This document shows positions 13,250-23,524 of a stretch of DNA of 64,000 nucleotides, in pieces. Position 1 is the first letter of the stretch. Every line of letters starts with the position of its first letter. Under the pieces are notes generated by a model. The model worked only from the letters and a program-made list of their open reading frames with translations. It was not told where the DNA came from and made no database searches. The stretch comes from Moringa oleifera (lineage: Eukaryota > Streptophyta > Magnoliopsida > Brassicales > Moringaceae), in the NCBI GenBank assembly GCA_021397835.1, contig JAJFZO010000113.1, positions 1,054,001 to 1,118,000 of the forward strand, read 5' to 3'. The position numbers and the translations under genes were made by a program.

Positions 13250-13660
13250 GTGATAGAGTGTCGGACCAGGTTCCAACCAAGTAGGAGAGACCGTTTTTTG
13301 CCCAAGCAAGGAGGCAATGTGCAGCTTTGCCAGACAGCTCATCAAATGGGTGGTCGACTTGGACCATTAGGAGCAAGACAAGAGGAAGAAATAAATGATG
13401 ATTATGACCTTTATCCCTTGTTTAACAATAACATACTCGAGGAACTTATCCTTGATAAGTTATCCCCCAAATGGAACCATTCAATGAGAGAAGAGACCCG
13501 AAAGACCACTTGGATAGGCATAGGAGCATAATGCTAGTTTATGCAGCATCCAATGCTATCCTCTACAAGCTCTTGCCTACTACTTGACAAGTTTAAAATG
13601 AGACTGGTCCGCATCCTTGCGACCAGAGAGCATATCGTCTTTTAAGTAGATGTCCCACTC
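13250..13660 (+). pseudogene. gag remnant of the gypsy element
   Basis: Between about 13420 and 13600 the plus strand reads, with frameshifts, a block LFNNNILEELILDK, then EPFNERRDPKDHLD, then IMLVYAASNAILYKLLPTT. This is the start of a plant Retrotrans_gag domain (f-x-x-x-I-l-e-x-p-l-P..F..Y-D-G-x-x-D-P-x-D-H-l). Stops and shifts prevent translation of a full Gag. Confidence 0.65.
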
Positions 13661-14613
13661 TTTTCTAGCACACTTCATAAGTAGTAGATGAAGTTAGAAA
13701 CACCATAATCACATCATGATCATTCGCCGACTCCTAAACAAGTCTTTACGAGACTATATATATCGCTTTAGTTAGGAAGCCTAGTAGGTAAATCAGTTAC
13801 AAGACTCTATCGCCATGATCGTAATTATGGAACGGTTATAAGAAGGCCCTTTTTCGATGCCCTTATCGTGAACCTATTAGTAAAATGGTGAGTTTTTTGG
13901 CTTCAGTAGAAAAATACATCTAGTGCGAGGAAAAAAGTAAAAACAAGAGTGAGACGAGAAGGCAATCTCTTCAAAGAAGAACAGAGCAAGATGATCGAAG
14001 AAAGTAAGGGAAATTCTAGGGATGCAGTGCAAGGCCGACAATCAGGTGAGTCGAGATCAAAACAAGCAATTAACCACCCAATCAAGCTTCACTTATTTGG
14101 CAGCCTGAACCTACCATTTCAACTACAAAAATTCATTCCACTCAAGACATCCCGAACTAATGTTCTGATAGTGATTTAAAACTAAGGAATTCTAAGGCCC
14201 TTTTGGAGGATGGTTATCTAGCCAGATGAGGGATCAGAGCCAATACTACCATTTTTATGAAGAAGTCAGCCACGACATCGAGGTATACAAGCAACTGAGG
14301 GAGGAGATTGAAAGTTTAATCTAATAAATGCATTTACGTTTCAATGTGGGGGAGAGGCCTCTGGGCCTTGAATCAAAATGCCATCAGAACAATAACTTTA
14401 AATAACGCAAGCATAAATAACCCATGAATCCCCGATGGTTCCCATGGGGTAATCAAAGTGATAATCAATGATGTGAAATCTACCAAGAGAAAGTCTCACG
14501 CTCGGATGTCTTGAAGCCAAAAGTACAGACCATGAGGGATGGTCATAACTTTTTTTATTTAAGACTTACAAGGAGTATAGATCCCCAACAATGATGCTCT
14601 GGTTGTAAGTTTA

Positions 14614-14935
14614 GTGATTGCAAACTTTGAAATAAAGCATATATTAGTCAACAATGAAAGCTCAACCAACGTGCTCTATGAACCAACCTTTATACAAATG
14701 AAACTGTTAACGGAAAGGCTTAAGCCTTACCAAATAAGCTTGTTGGGCTTTGGGTATGAATCGGTTATAGCAGAAGGAATCATAAGTCTCTTAATGGTAG
14801 TAGGCTCCCCCAAAAGGCAAGCAAATGTCATAACTAGAAGATCTCGCTAGCTTATAATGGAATCCTTGGGAGGTCGGATCTCAACACTTTGTAAGCCATT
14901 GCATCAAGTTACCATTTATTGATAAGATTTCTTAT
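14614..14935 (+). pseudogene. Retroviral-type aspartic protease remnant, copy 1
   Basis: The frame reads IANFEIKHILVNNESSTNVL followed by LLGFGYESV. The retropepsin active-site triplet Asp-Ser-Gly is here Asn-Glu-Ser, so catalysis is impossible. A frameshift near 14850 separates it from the downstream NGILG..LNTL block that normally joins protease to reverse transcriptase. Confidence 0.72.
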
Positions 14936-15576
14936 TTTGAATAGTGAGACGAGAAAACAATCTCCCCAAAGAAGAATAGAGCAAGATGATCGGAGAAAGT
15001 AGTGGAAATTCTAGGGATACAGTGCAAGGTCGGCAATCAGGCCAGTCGAGATCAAAACAAGCCGTTAACCATTCAGTCAAGCTTCACTTATTTGGCAACC
15101 TGACCTACCATCTTAACTATGAGAATTCAGTCCACCTAAGACATCCAGAAGTAGTGTTTTGATAGTGATTTAGAACTAAAGAATTCTGAGGCTCTCTTAG
15201 AAGATGGTTATCTAGCCACATATAAGGGATCAGAGTCGATATTGCCATTTTCATCAGGAAGTCAGCCACGACATGGAGGTGTGCAAACAATCGAGGGAGA
15301 AGATTGAAAGTTTAATCCAACAAATGCATTTACGTGTCGATTGTAGGGAAAAGCCACTAGGTCTTGAATCGAAATGCCATCAGAAAAACAATTTCAAATA
15401 ACGCAAGCATAAATAACCCATTAATCCCCGATGGTCCACATTCATAAGGTAATCGAAGTGATCATCGATGATGTGAAATCTACCAAGAGAAAGTCTCTCG
15501 CTTGGATGTCTTGGAGCCAAAAGTACAAACCACGAGCGATGGTCGTAACTTTTTTTAAGTAGGACTTACAAGAAGT

Positions 15577-15930
15577 ATGATCCCCAACAATGACACTCTG
15601 GTTGTAAGTTTAGTGGTTGCAAACTTTGAAATAAAGGAAATACCAGTCGATAGTGAAAGCTCAACCAACGTGCTTTATGAACCAGCCTTCGTACAAATGA
15701 AACTATTAAAGGAAAGGCACAAGCCTTACAGAATAAGCTTGGTGGGCTTTGGGTATAAATTAATTGCAGCAAAAGGAATCATAAGCCTCCTAATGGTAAT
15801 AGGCTCCCCCCTAAAGGCAACACATGTCATGACTGAAAGACCCCGTCAACTTATAATGGAATCCTTGGGATGTCAGATCTCAACACTTTGTAAGCCATTG
15901 CATCAAGTTACTATTTATTGATAAGATTTC
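15577..15930 (+). pseudogene. Retroviral-type aspartic protease remnant, copy 2
   Basis: Second copy of the same segment. It reads VVANFEIKEIPVDSESSTNV followed by LVGFGYKL. The active-site Asp-Ser is kept but the Gly is Glu (DSE). The flanking YNGILG and ASSYYLLIRF blocks are found in another frame at about 15852-15930, so a frameshift is present. The similarity ends just before where reverse transcriptase should begin. Confidence 0.75.
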
Positions 15931-16004
15931 TTATGTCGAATGGAGTAGGAAATATTAAGGGGAGCTAACAGGTAGTCAAGCAATGCTTTTTTGGATCATA
16001 ATTA

Positions 16005-16620
16005 ATGGACAATGGTAAGTAGTTCGAGGGTAGGTAGTTCTCAAATGAATGCTAATAATTAGACATCGACCATCGATTTGCGTTTGTAAAGCATCTCTAC
16101 AGTAATGAGCAAGTAAAAGCCACCAATAAAGCTATACTTCAAGCATTGAAGGTTAGATTGAAAAAATCAAAGGGAAAATGGGTCGACAATTTACCTAGAG
16201 TTTTGTAGGCATATTGGATTACCAAGAAGAATGCAACTGAAGAAACCCATTTCTAGATAGCCTTCAGTACGAAGGCTATCATATCGATTGAAATTGGATC
16301 ACCAATGTTGAGGGTGGGGCTATTTTCCCAAGAAACAAACAATGAGTATCTTCAATCTAATCTAGATTTACTTGAAAAGGATAAGAATAAGCTTATTTAA
16401 GAATCACCATAATCCAATTAGTTGTGGCTAGTTTCACAGAAGCATAATTGGTATTGAGGAAGTTAAAAGTATCGAATCCTAAGGTAGCAAACAAAATGTC
16501 TCCAAATTAGGAAGGCTCATATCAAGGGACGAGAATCCTTAGACCATGAGCATCCAGACTGGAAATGCTCGATGGACAAAGAGTCTTTAGATCATGGAAT
16601 GCCCAAAACTTAAAGGAATA
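16005..16620 (+). pseudogene. Integrase core and C-terminal remnant of the gypsy element
   Basis: The plus strand reads HRFAFVKHLYSNEQVKATNK, then LKKSKGKWVDNLPRVL and ETHF*IAFSTKAIISIEIG. This is the second half of a gypsy integrase core (h-x-x-s-x-x-y-P-Q-x-N-G-Q-v-E ... W-v-d-e-l-P-x-v-L-W-a-y-R). A degraded GPY/F-like tail with ..LKEYYA.. follows near 16600. Several stops are present. The catalytic first half and the zinc finger are missing along with RT/RNase H. Confidence 0.72.
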
Positions 16621-17199
16621 CTATGCGTGAAATCGTGAGATGAAGTCTGTGGGAAGTTGTACTTGAGTTTTGTTATTGCGCCTTGAAGCAATTTGTACCT
16701 AAACTTAGATTTTTATCCCAAGACTTGGGCTTACTTGTCATCTAGTGGTTAGGGTATGTTCAAACTTTATTCCCAGAAATGTTAATGGCAATTAAGTCCT
16801 GTGTTATTTGCATTTGGTTTTTATTTTTATTTTGAGTCGATATATCAATTTACACTTCTTTTGAGACTTTGATAATACTAGGGATACTGTGAAAAAGTTT
16901 GCATGAACAAAAAGGCTAAGGAGTGGTCCAAACAAATCAAAAGACCTTAACCACGTCTAGGGCCCCAGCAAGACCTTAGCCACGAAAAAGGTGCCCGTCA
17001 AGACCTAACACAATTGAGGCAATTGACACATGCGTCAACATTAGCATAATCACAAGATAATAACAATAAAAAAATCCAAACAAGGAAAGGTGTTTACAGG
17101 AAGCAAAAGAACAAGACCCACCAAAAAATTTATGTATTTCAAAAATAAAACTCCTAGGTATAACCAGCTACAAGGTTTAAAAAGAAAAAAAGAAGAAAA

Positions 17200-19139
17200 A
17201 TGAGAAGCAAACTAACTATACCTTCTCCGAAACATCTGTGGCATATAAGCCAACTACTTGGGATAACCTCGAGTCGCCCTCAATGCTCTTTCATTAGGAG
17301 CTCCACTTAGAGCCTTCACTGTCATTAAATCCAAACTCACTCTCAGTTTCCTGGAGGACAATTTAAACACTGCTTAAGTCTAGGTTAAAGAACTTATCTT
17401 TTACCTCATTGAGGGTATGTTCTTGAGCCAACTTATGCATTTCTCAAGGGTAAGCGTTGACATCGTCCTTCCATGCTCGAGACTCTTTGTACTCTATGAC
17501 ACCTTTCTCCTAACCTTAGTGCTCAACCTCATCTAACTCCTGAATGTGCTGTACCTAAAGACTCTTCAAATAAGCTTATTGCTCTTGGGCTACAAATGTC
17601 GCCACTGTAACTAGTGAAGCATTGTCCTCTTCCAATGACTCCACTTAAATTTTTAAAATGATTGACTTATTCATGACCTCTGTTAGAGCATAGAATAACT
17701 CACGGATTGAACCTTGGGCCTGATCAAGTGCGTCCATGGATGACAAGTGCTCCCATGCTAGAATCACAATAGCTTGAACATTCTTAAAAATAAAAGGAAA
17801 AAAAAAAAGATTGCTTCCTTAGCATCGAAACTTAACTCCAATTGAAAGAAAATCGATAATAAGCAAAGATAAAGATATTAACATAGTAATAACTACGATC
17901 TAGTTAGCCACCTGCTCTATATAAGTCTCATTCTCTAAGTGCTCCCGATCTCGCTAAAGCACGATCCCCCATAGCAATTCCATGGCAGTAGAAGAGTTAG
18001 CAACAAAATCATTCATCCTTACCCTCTAGTTGGAAATATAAATCTCCTCCTAATGAGCATCAGGGCATTGATGCACAGGCTCTATGTAAGCCCTCGAGCA
18101 AGCACCTCTTCATTAATCAACAAGGGAGCTTCTGGATCCCTTGTTTGATTGAGGACTTTGATAATCACCCCATTAGGTGCAATTCTCTCTTCTATGGTGT
18201 TTGAGATTCCCCCTTAACTAAGCAGCGACACTTGGATGGAACCTTGCTAGGCTTGGTTAACAAGGGACCCTTTTGCACCATGTCATCCTTAGATAAAATC
18301 AGGCAGTTTCTTATAAACCACAAGGCTACTGAGGTGAAAGTATACCAAAACTAAAGTAAAGTAACTATAAAATTGACTCAAGAGGAATAAGACCTACCCC
18401 TAGTCTCGACACAGTGAGTGCATTGTGGGATCATCGCTCTTTTGGGGACTCCACACCATTGTGGCTATTGAACTAGAGAATAGTGATCCTAATTCAAGCA
18501 CTACATTCGATTTTTAAGCCTAAACCAGGATGAGGGGTCAAAAAGGTGCCTCTCAAACCTTTAGGGACTAGATGAGCAAAATCAACCACCTCCTATACCA
18601 ACCTCTCATTGACATACTTCCTTAAATCTATCAGCTATCATGTTAAGGATGCTAAGGTAGTGTACAAGTGTCTTCGAAGAGTTAGGGGGGTAATGTCCCC
18701 ATTAGGAAGTATTTTTAAGGGAACTAAGTCTAAACCTTGCCAAGAAACATAAAAGAATTTATTCTTCTAGTTCCTCACAGTTAAGGGCTCGATGAAAAAA
18801 GTGTGACCACTATAGAGTAAACATAATACCACCTACCCCACTAGGATGCTTATGGAGGCCATAAAGGTTTAGGAATAAGAAAAGGGAAAACAAAAGGGCT
18901 TTATAGCCTATGAGAACTAGCATTAATCCGATGATAATCCAATAAAAATTAAGAAATAGTTGAGCTGAAAATACCATATAAGCAAGACAGATGCGCCATA
19001 CAAATAGATGAGTAAGGAATCTTAGCTCGCATGTGATTGTGTCCTCGTAGAGGCATAACATCTCATCCCAAGGAATGCACGTATTATCTTCCTCATGAGG
19101 AGCTATCATGGACACGAAATTAGGGATGTTGAACTTCAT
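17200..19139 (-). pseudogene. Antisense ORF: gypsy-type 'putative plant transposon' domain with coiled coil
   Basis: On the minus strand an open frame of 109 codons (19139-18810) begins MKFNIPNFVSM. It continues with FLTHLFVWRICLAYMVFSAQ and LFLNFYWIIIG, the pattern of the plant 'gypsy-type transposon' domain (l-P-x-h-x-F-v-x-x-v-L-x-x-y-g-x-x-x-x-Q-l-x-p-n-x-w-r). After a stop, the same strand continues in interrupted form through about 18500. Near 17.6-17.75 kb it includes a Leu/Glu-rich stretch (ESLEEDNASLVTVA) that resembles the coiled coil of these proteins. The location, between integrase and 3' LTR and opposite to pol, fits the extra ORF of Tat elements. It is broken by several stops. 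The 17200 end is approximate. Confidence 0.65.
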
Positions 19140-19846
19140 CTTATAGAACCTTATTCGTGTGCTATAGACTATAGACCTGATACGATTAATAGGAAAAGAT
19201 TAAGGGTTGATGGACCCATGAGACTCATGATAATTGTTTCCCTCCAAATCGGACGATGCACGAGGACTCCCAAACAAACTCATTGGATCACTAAAAGTTC
19301 GATACAAAAGAAATAAAGAATGAGGGAAAAGCATATACTCGACAAAAGAAAGGGGCAAAAAGGTAGGAAAGTCTAGGTAAAGTGAGGGAAACATTGATAA
19401 AGGAAAGGAAAACGAAAGTAAAAGTACCGACGAACATAAAAGGCAACCTTTAAATCAGGCCCTTCGATGGTTAGGATTCACCACGAAGGGGATTGATGAT
19501 CGAAGATTGCCCATATAGTGGGCACGTGGTGAAAGATCGCAAGTCATGAAGAAAGCTTCTTAAGTATGCTAAGGGGCAAAAAAGACATGAGGCTATAGGA
19601 ACACCCCTCAAGCGAAAGTTGCCAAACGCTAGGAAGCCTGGGGCGACCAATTCATTAATAACTATCCCGATCAAATTTATGTTTTCCCTTGATATATAGC
19701 ACTTATTGCCCTGCACTTCCCTTCTTGATATGTCCCCAGAGGATTGGCATCATTCGATAAAATAAATAAATAAACAACAACAATGAAAAACATGAAAACA
19801 AACCCGCATCTTGAAACCGCTTGAATTCTCTACCTACGATGCCTCC

Positions 19847-19869
19847 GGGGGAAGGGGGCGGGGAGGGAG
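19847..19869 (+). promoter_or_regulatory. Polypurine tract of the gypsy element
   Basis: A 23-base run consisting of G with a few A and one C lies directly before the 3' LTR. Position and composition fit the plus-strand primer of reverse transcription. It also fixes the start of the 3' LTR. Confidence 0.7.
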
Positions 19870-20141
19870 TCCAGTCCCCATTGTGGGCTTTGCTCAACGA
19901 TAAGATCTAAATTACTTAACCGTGACTAATAAACCTAGATGTTAAAAAGGTATTTGGGCATATTAGAAGGATTATGAGAAAAATCGCGAGAGATTGCATG
20001 AGTATCAAGATTGCCAAGCTAAAAGAAAGAGCAGGTAAACGGATGCGAATAAAAAGAGGAAGGCATTTTCTAGTGTGAGGGATGAACTTTTGAAAGAAAA
20101 AGAAAAGAATGAGAAAATCAAGCCTACCAAAGCGAAACACC
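19870..20141 (+). repeat. 3' LTR of the gypsy element
   Basis: Partner of 12664-12943; see there. The end 'gaaacacc' corresponds to 'gaaacaca' of the 5' copy. Confidence 0.75.
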
Positions 20142-22950
20142 ATAATATAAATTAATTATTTCATAAATAAATTTGAATGACAAAAATATTATAAAAATAT
20201 ATAAACATGAATAACGTTTGACCTTTAAAAGTAATTTTTTAATATAAACACTCTTAAAATCCAAAGAAAAAGCCAAACACGAGTGTATTATTTTAAGATG
20301 CAAATGATATTCTAAAATTAATCTTGACAACCAATTTATATGTTTCAAAATGAATACTATTTACAATATAATTTAAATTAAAACAATAATATATTTATGT
20401 TTATATTTATAAAATAAAATTTAAATATTAAGAAAATTATAATAATATTGTGCATAAATAACAAATTTGGTATAATTAATAATATTATTATTATTATTAT
20501 TATTAACAATAAAAGAGAAAATAATACTGATAACAAAAAGTCGAGACTTTTGACGTAACTGGAGAACATTGAAAGTGAGCGGAAACACGTGGTGATAGGA
20601 GCAGCTAAAGTGAAATGCACTCACGGAGGGCAACGGATAAGAAAGCAGTAAAAAGATCGGAGTTGCGAAGCTGCCTGTCATCATTAACTGCCAAGGTCCC
20701 CCGTCACTGTTGTGTTTCCCAATGAGATATTTCATATTTTTCACACTTTCATTTCATAGTATTGTTGGAAGTTCTTTTCTTTTAGGAGTAGGCATAATTT
20801 AATTAAAATTAAAAAAATTAATAAACATAAATAATTTTGATTAATTCTGTTTATTTTTTTAATTTTTTCATTTTAAATTAATTTATAAATGGATTTTTTG
20901 ATTAAATTTTCTTAATCAAAATGATCAAAAAATTGATTTAAATTTTAATAATTAATTAATTTTATTAATATTATTAATAATATTTTTTAAATATAAATTT
21001 TAAATTTAAATCAATTTTAATTTATTAAAGTGATAAAAATTTAATTTGATTTAATTGATTATTTTTTATATTTGACATTATTTTTAAAAATATATTTTAA
21101 TTCTATTTAAAAAAATTTTAAACCAAATTAATCAAATCCTCACTCTTATTAATTGTTGGATGGTGAGTAAATGGGTAAAAGATATTTTATGAGATCACAA
21201 TTATTTAATAAATTTATTTTTAAAAAATAAATAGATGAAATAGTTTTATATGTCTTAAAAACATTTTTAAAATTAATAATAAAAAATAAAATAAATTATG
21301 ATTTGTTTGTTATAAGATAAATTAGTAAGATAAAAAGAATTTAAAATTATTAAAATATTTAAAAATTATGAAAATTCAAGGATCAATTGGATTACAAGAA
21401 AGCGAACTTATGACAATAAGATTGAACCTAGTTTCATGCAATCTGATTTGGTAGAGTCATCTATCAAAGTATGGTCTAAGAGAATGTTATGGCACATAAT
21501 ATTAAAAAGAAGGATAGATGTTATAACGTCAACCTAACACATTCATGTTCTCATATCTAATGGCCCCATGTCATCATACCCATTTGGAATATATTTATTA
21601 CTACATATCATATAATTTAAGATTTATGAGATTGTAGGTAAAGATATATATTTTTTAATAATTATAAAAAAAATTAATTATACCCATTTGTTATCTTATA
21701 CTTCAGAGTCTTTGATCAAATAATTACACATATAATATTTCGATTTGATTCAATTTAAAATTTTAAGTAACATGTAAACAAATTTTTATTTAAAATTTTT
21801 AGAGATGTAAAAAATATTCAAGCTTTCATTATAAAAAATTTTTAAATTTTTTAAAGCACTAATATATTTTTCTTAATTTTTATTATCAAATTTTAAAAAA
21901 TTCATAAAAATAGTTTATGAATAAAAAGTTATTTAAATTTAAGAAATAAATTTGAAATAAAGTCCATGATTTAATTAAGTCATTTTAAAGATATTTTAAT
22001 AATACAAATATCTTTAATTTTTGTCAATGTTTAATTTAATTTAAATTAAAAAATTAATTGTATAATTGATCTAATAAATATGTTAAATTTTAATTTTAAA
22101 AACAAATTTATTTTAATAATTTTATATTTTTATACTTAAAGTTTTTTTATTTTCAAATCGCATATAAATGCTATCCACATCCTGATCAACTTTATTATAA
22201 TAATATATTCATAATTATAAAAAGTAAAACCTCACATTAATTAGCAAAGTAAAAATCTCATATTAATTAGTGGACTACTTAAATGAAACAAAAGAACGAA
22301 AAAAACATTGGATTGCTTGAGGTAATTTTGTAAATATAATAAAAAATTTAAATAACTTAGTAATTTATATTTTTTTATGGTTGTAGTTTTTTAATTTTTT
22401 AATAGTTTTCATAAATCAATTTTATTTAATTTTGTTGAATAATAGGGTGAAGGCTGGTGATTGAATTTATTAATTTAATGATTATTGTTTTTTATTAAAT
22501 TTAAATACAACATATATTCTTTTTAATTGTGTAGAAATTAATTTTAGTAATGTAAATTTTGTTACTAAAATTTTGATTTGTTTTGATAATAAAATATAAC
22601 ATTGCTGCTGAAATAAATAAAATATTTTTAATAAAAAGATTAAGATATTTTGATTTGATTTATATTTAATAAATAAATAAATAATCTTAATAATTTATTT
22701 TATTAAATTATTAATAAAAATATTGATTCTCAATAAAAACATAGCTCATCCATTTATGATTTGATGTTAATCAAAACTATAATTATTAATAAAGAAAACA
22801 GAAGTGGGAAAAAACAAAAAGAGGAGAAGCATCAAACAAGGACAGTTGCACTTCCATGAGCACTTTGAAGAGGGCGTAGAGACGTTACTTGTTAGGATTT
22901 AAAATAGTGCCGGCCTCTCTCTCTCTCTTTCCGTCCTCTCTCATGGGCAG
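20142..22950. other. Very AT-rich spacer
   Basis: Almost entirely A/T with an (ATT)n microsatellite at about 20477-20510. The minus-strand open frames at 20124-20744 are low-complexity (runs of Ile and Asn) and arise from composition. I see no gene. The last 100 bases before 22950 hold CT-rich runs that belong to the next promoter. Confidence 0.5.
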
Positions 22951-22956
22951 CTTTCT

Positions 22957-23035
22957 TATTTATATATAGGATATACCACTCCTGGTAAGGCATAAATCAG
23001 TAACGGCACCTTCCACTGTATTTATATTTCTCTTC

Positions 23036-23070
<35 letters not shown>
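22957..23070 (+). promoter_or_regulatory. Core promoter and CT-rich leader of the NT-C2 gene
   Basis: A TATA motif 'ttatttatatatagg' lies at 22957-22970, and a perfect (CT)n microsatellite follows at 23041-23067 in what would be the 5' leader. TATA boxes followed by CT-rich leaders (Y patches) are common in plant promoters. The leader to the ATG at 23525 is about 500 bases, so an untranslated intron may be present. Confidence 0.5.
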
Positions 23071-23524
23071 GTCAGATTTCAAAATCTAGTTACAAGCTCT
23101 GTGCCAACTCTCCATACCCACCTTTCAGTTTCTTCTCGTAGTCCCACTCCAGAATTCAATCAACGCCTACCCTTTTGCTTATTCTTCTTTGTTTCTCACT
23201 AGAAAATCAATTCTGTTTGTTTCTCCATCTTGATCATTGTATACATTCGTTGTATATCCAATAATTTCGATTTTCTCATGTAATTCTCAGTATCCAATAA
23301 TTTCGGCTTCCTAGTCATAGCTATCTAACCACTTGTATATTTTACAATCTCTTGCAGATTTTCAGTATCTATCTCTTTCATATCTCCCAATATCTCGCCG
23401 TTCAATTTTGATGGAAGTTAATTGACCTTCTTTTTCTTTTTGTACAAACGTAGTCTTTTTATTTATCTTGTTTGTCTCTTTGGATTTCGGAATAATATTG
23501 ACAGAAACTTTCGCTCTTTAGCCC

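Larger units (their letters stand above)
13947..15941 (+). repeat. Tandem duplication of about 1 kb inside the gypsy element
   Basis: Copy 1 runs from about 13947 to 14942 and copy 2 from about 14943 to 15941, offset by 995-999 bases. Both start '(a)gtgagacgagaa..caatct' and end 'ttgataagatttcttat..tgaat'. They differ by scattered substitutions and small indels, so the duplication is not recent. Each copy carries the end of gag and the protease region. Confidence 0.88.
12664..20141 (+). mobile_element. Old Ty3/gypsy LTR retrotransposon (Tat-like), defective
   Basis: The element is bounded by direct repeats of about 280 and 272 bp. It carries, in order: a primer-binding site, gag remnants, two tandem copies of a gag-end/protease segment, an integrase core remnant, an antisense ORF and a purine-rich tract directly before the 3' LTR. 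Reverse transcriptase and RNase H, which should lie between protease and integrase, are not recognisable between 15.94 and 16.0 kb. All reading frames hold multiple stops and frameshifts and the two LTRs differ at many sites, so the insertion is old. An extra antisense gene between pol and the 3' LTR is a known feature of Tat-lineage elements such as Grande, which is the basis of the assignment. A target-site duplication is no longer clear. Confidence 0.8.

Noticed and set aside
13019..13345. Minus-strand open frames of 108 and 62 codons in the gypsy element
   Set aside because: They are shadows of the gag region on the other strand. Unlike the frame at 18810-19139, they show no match to the known antisense domain.
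20124..20744. Several minus-strand open frames rich in Ile, Asn and Phe
   Set aside because: They come from A/T runs and an (ATT)n microsatellite.
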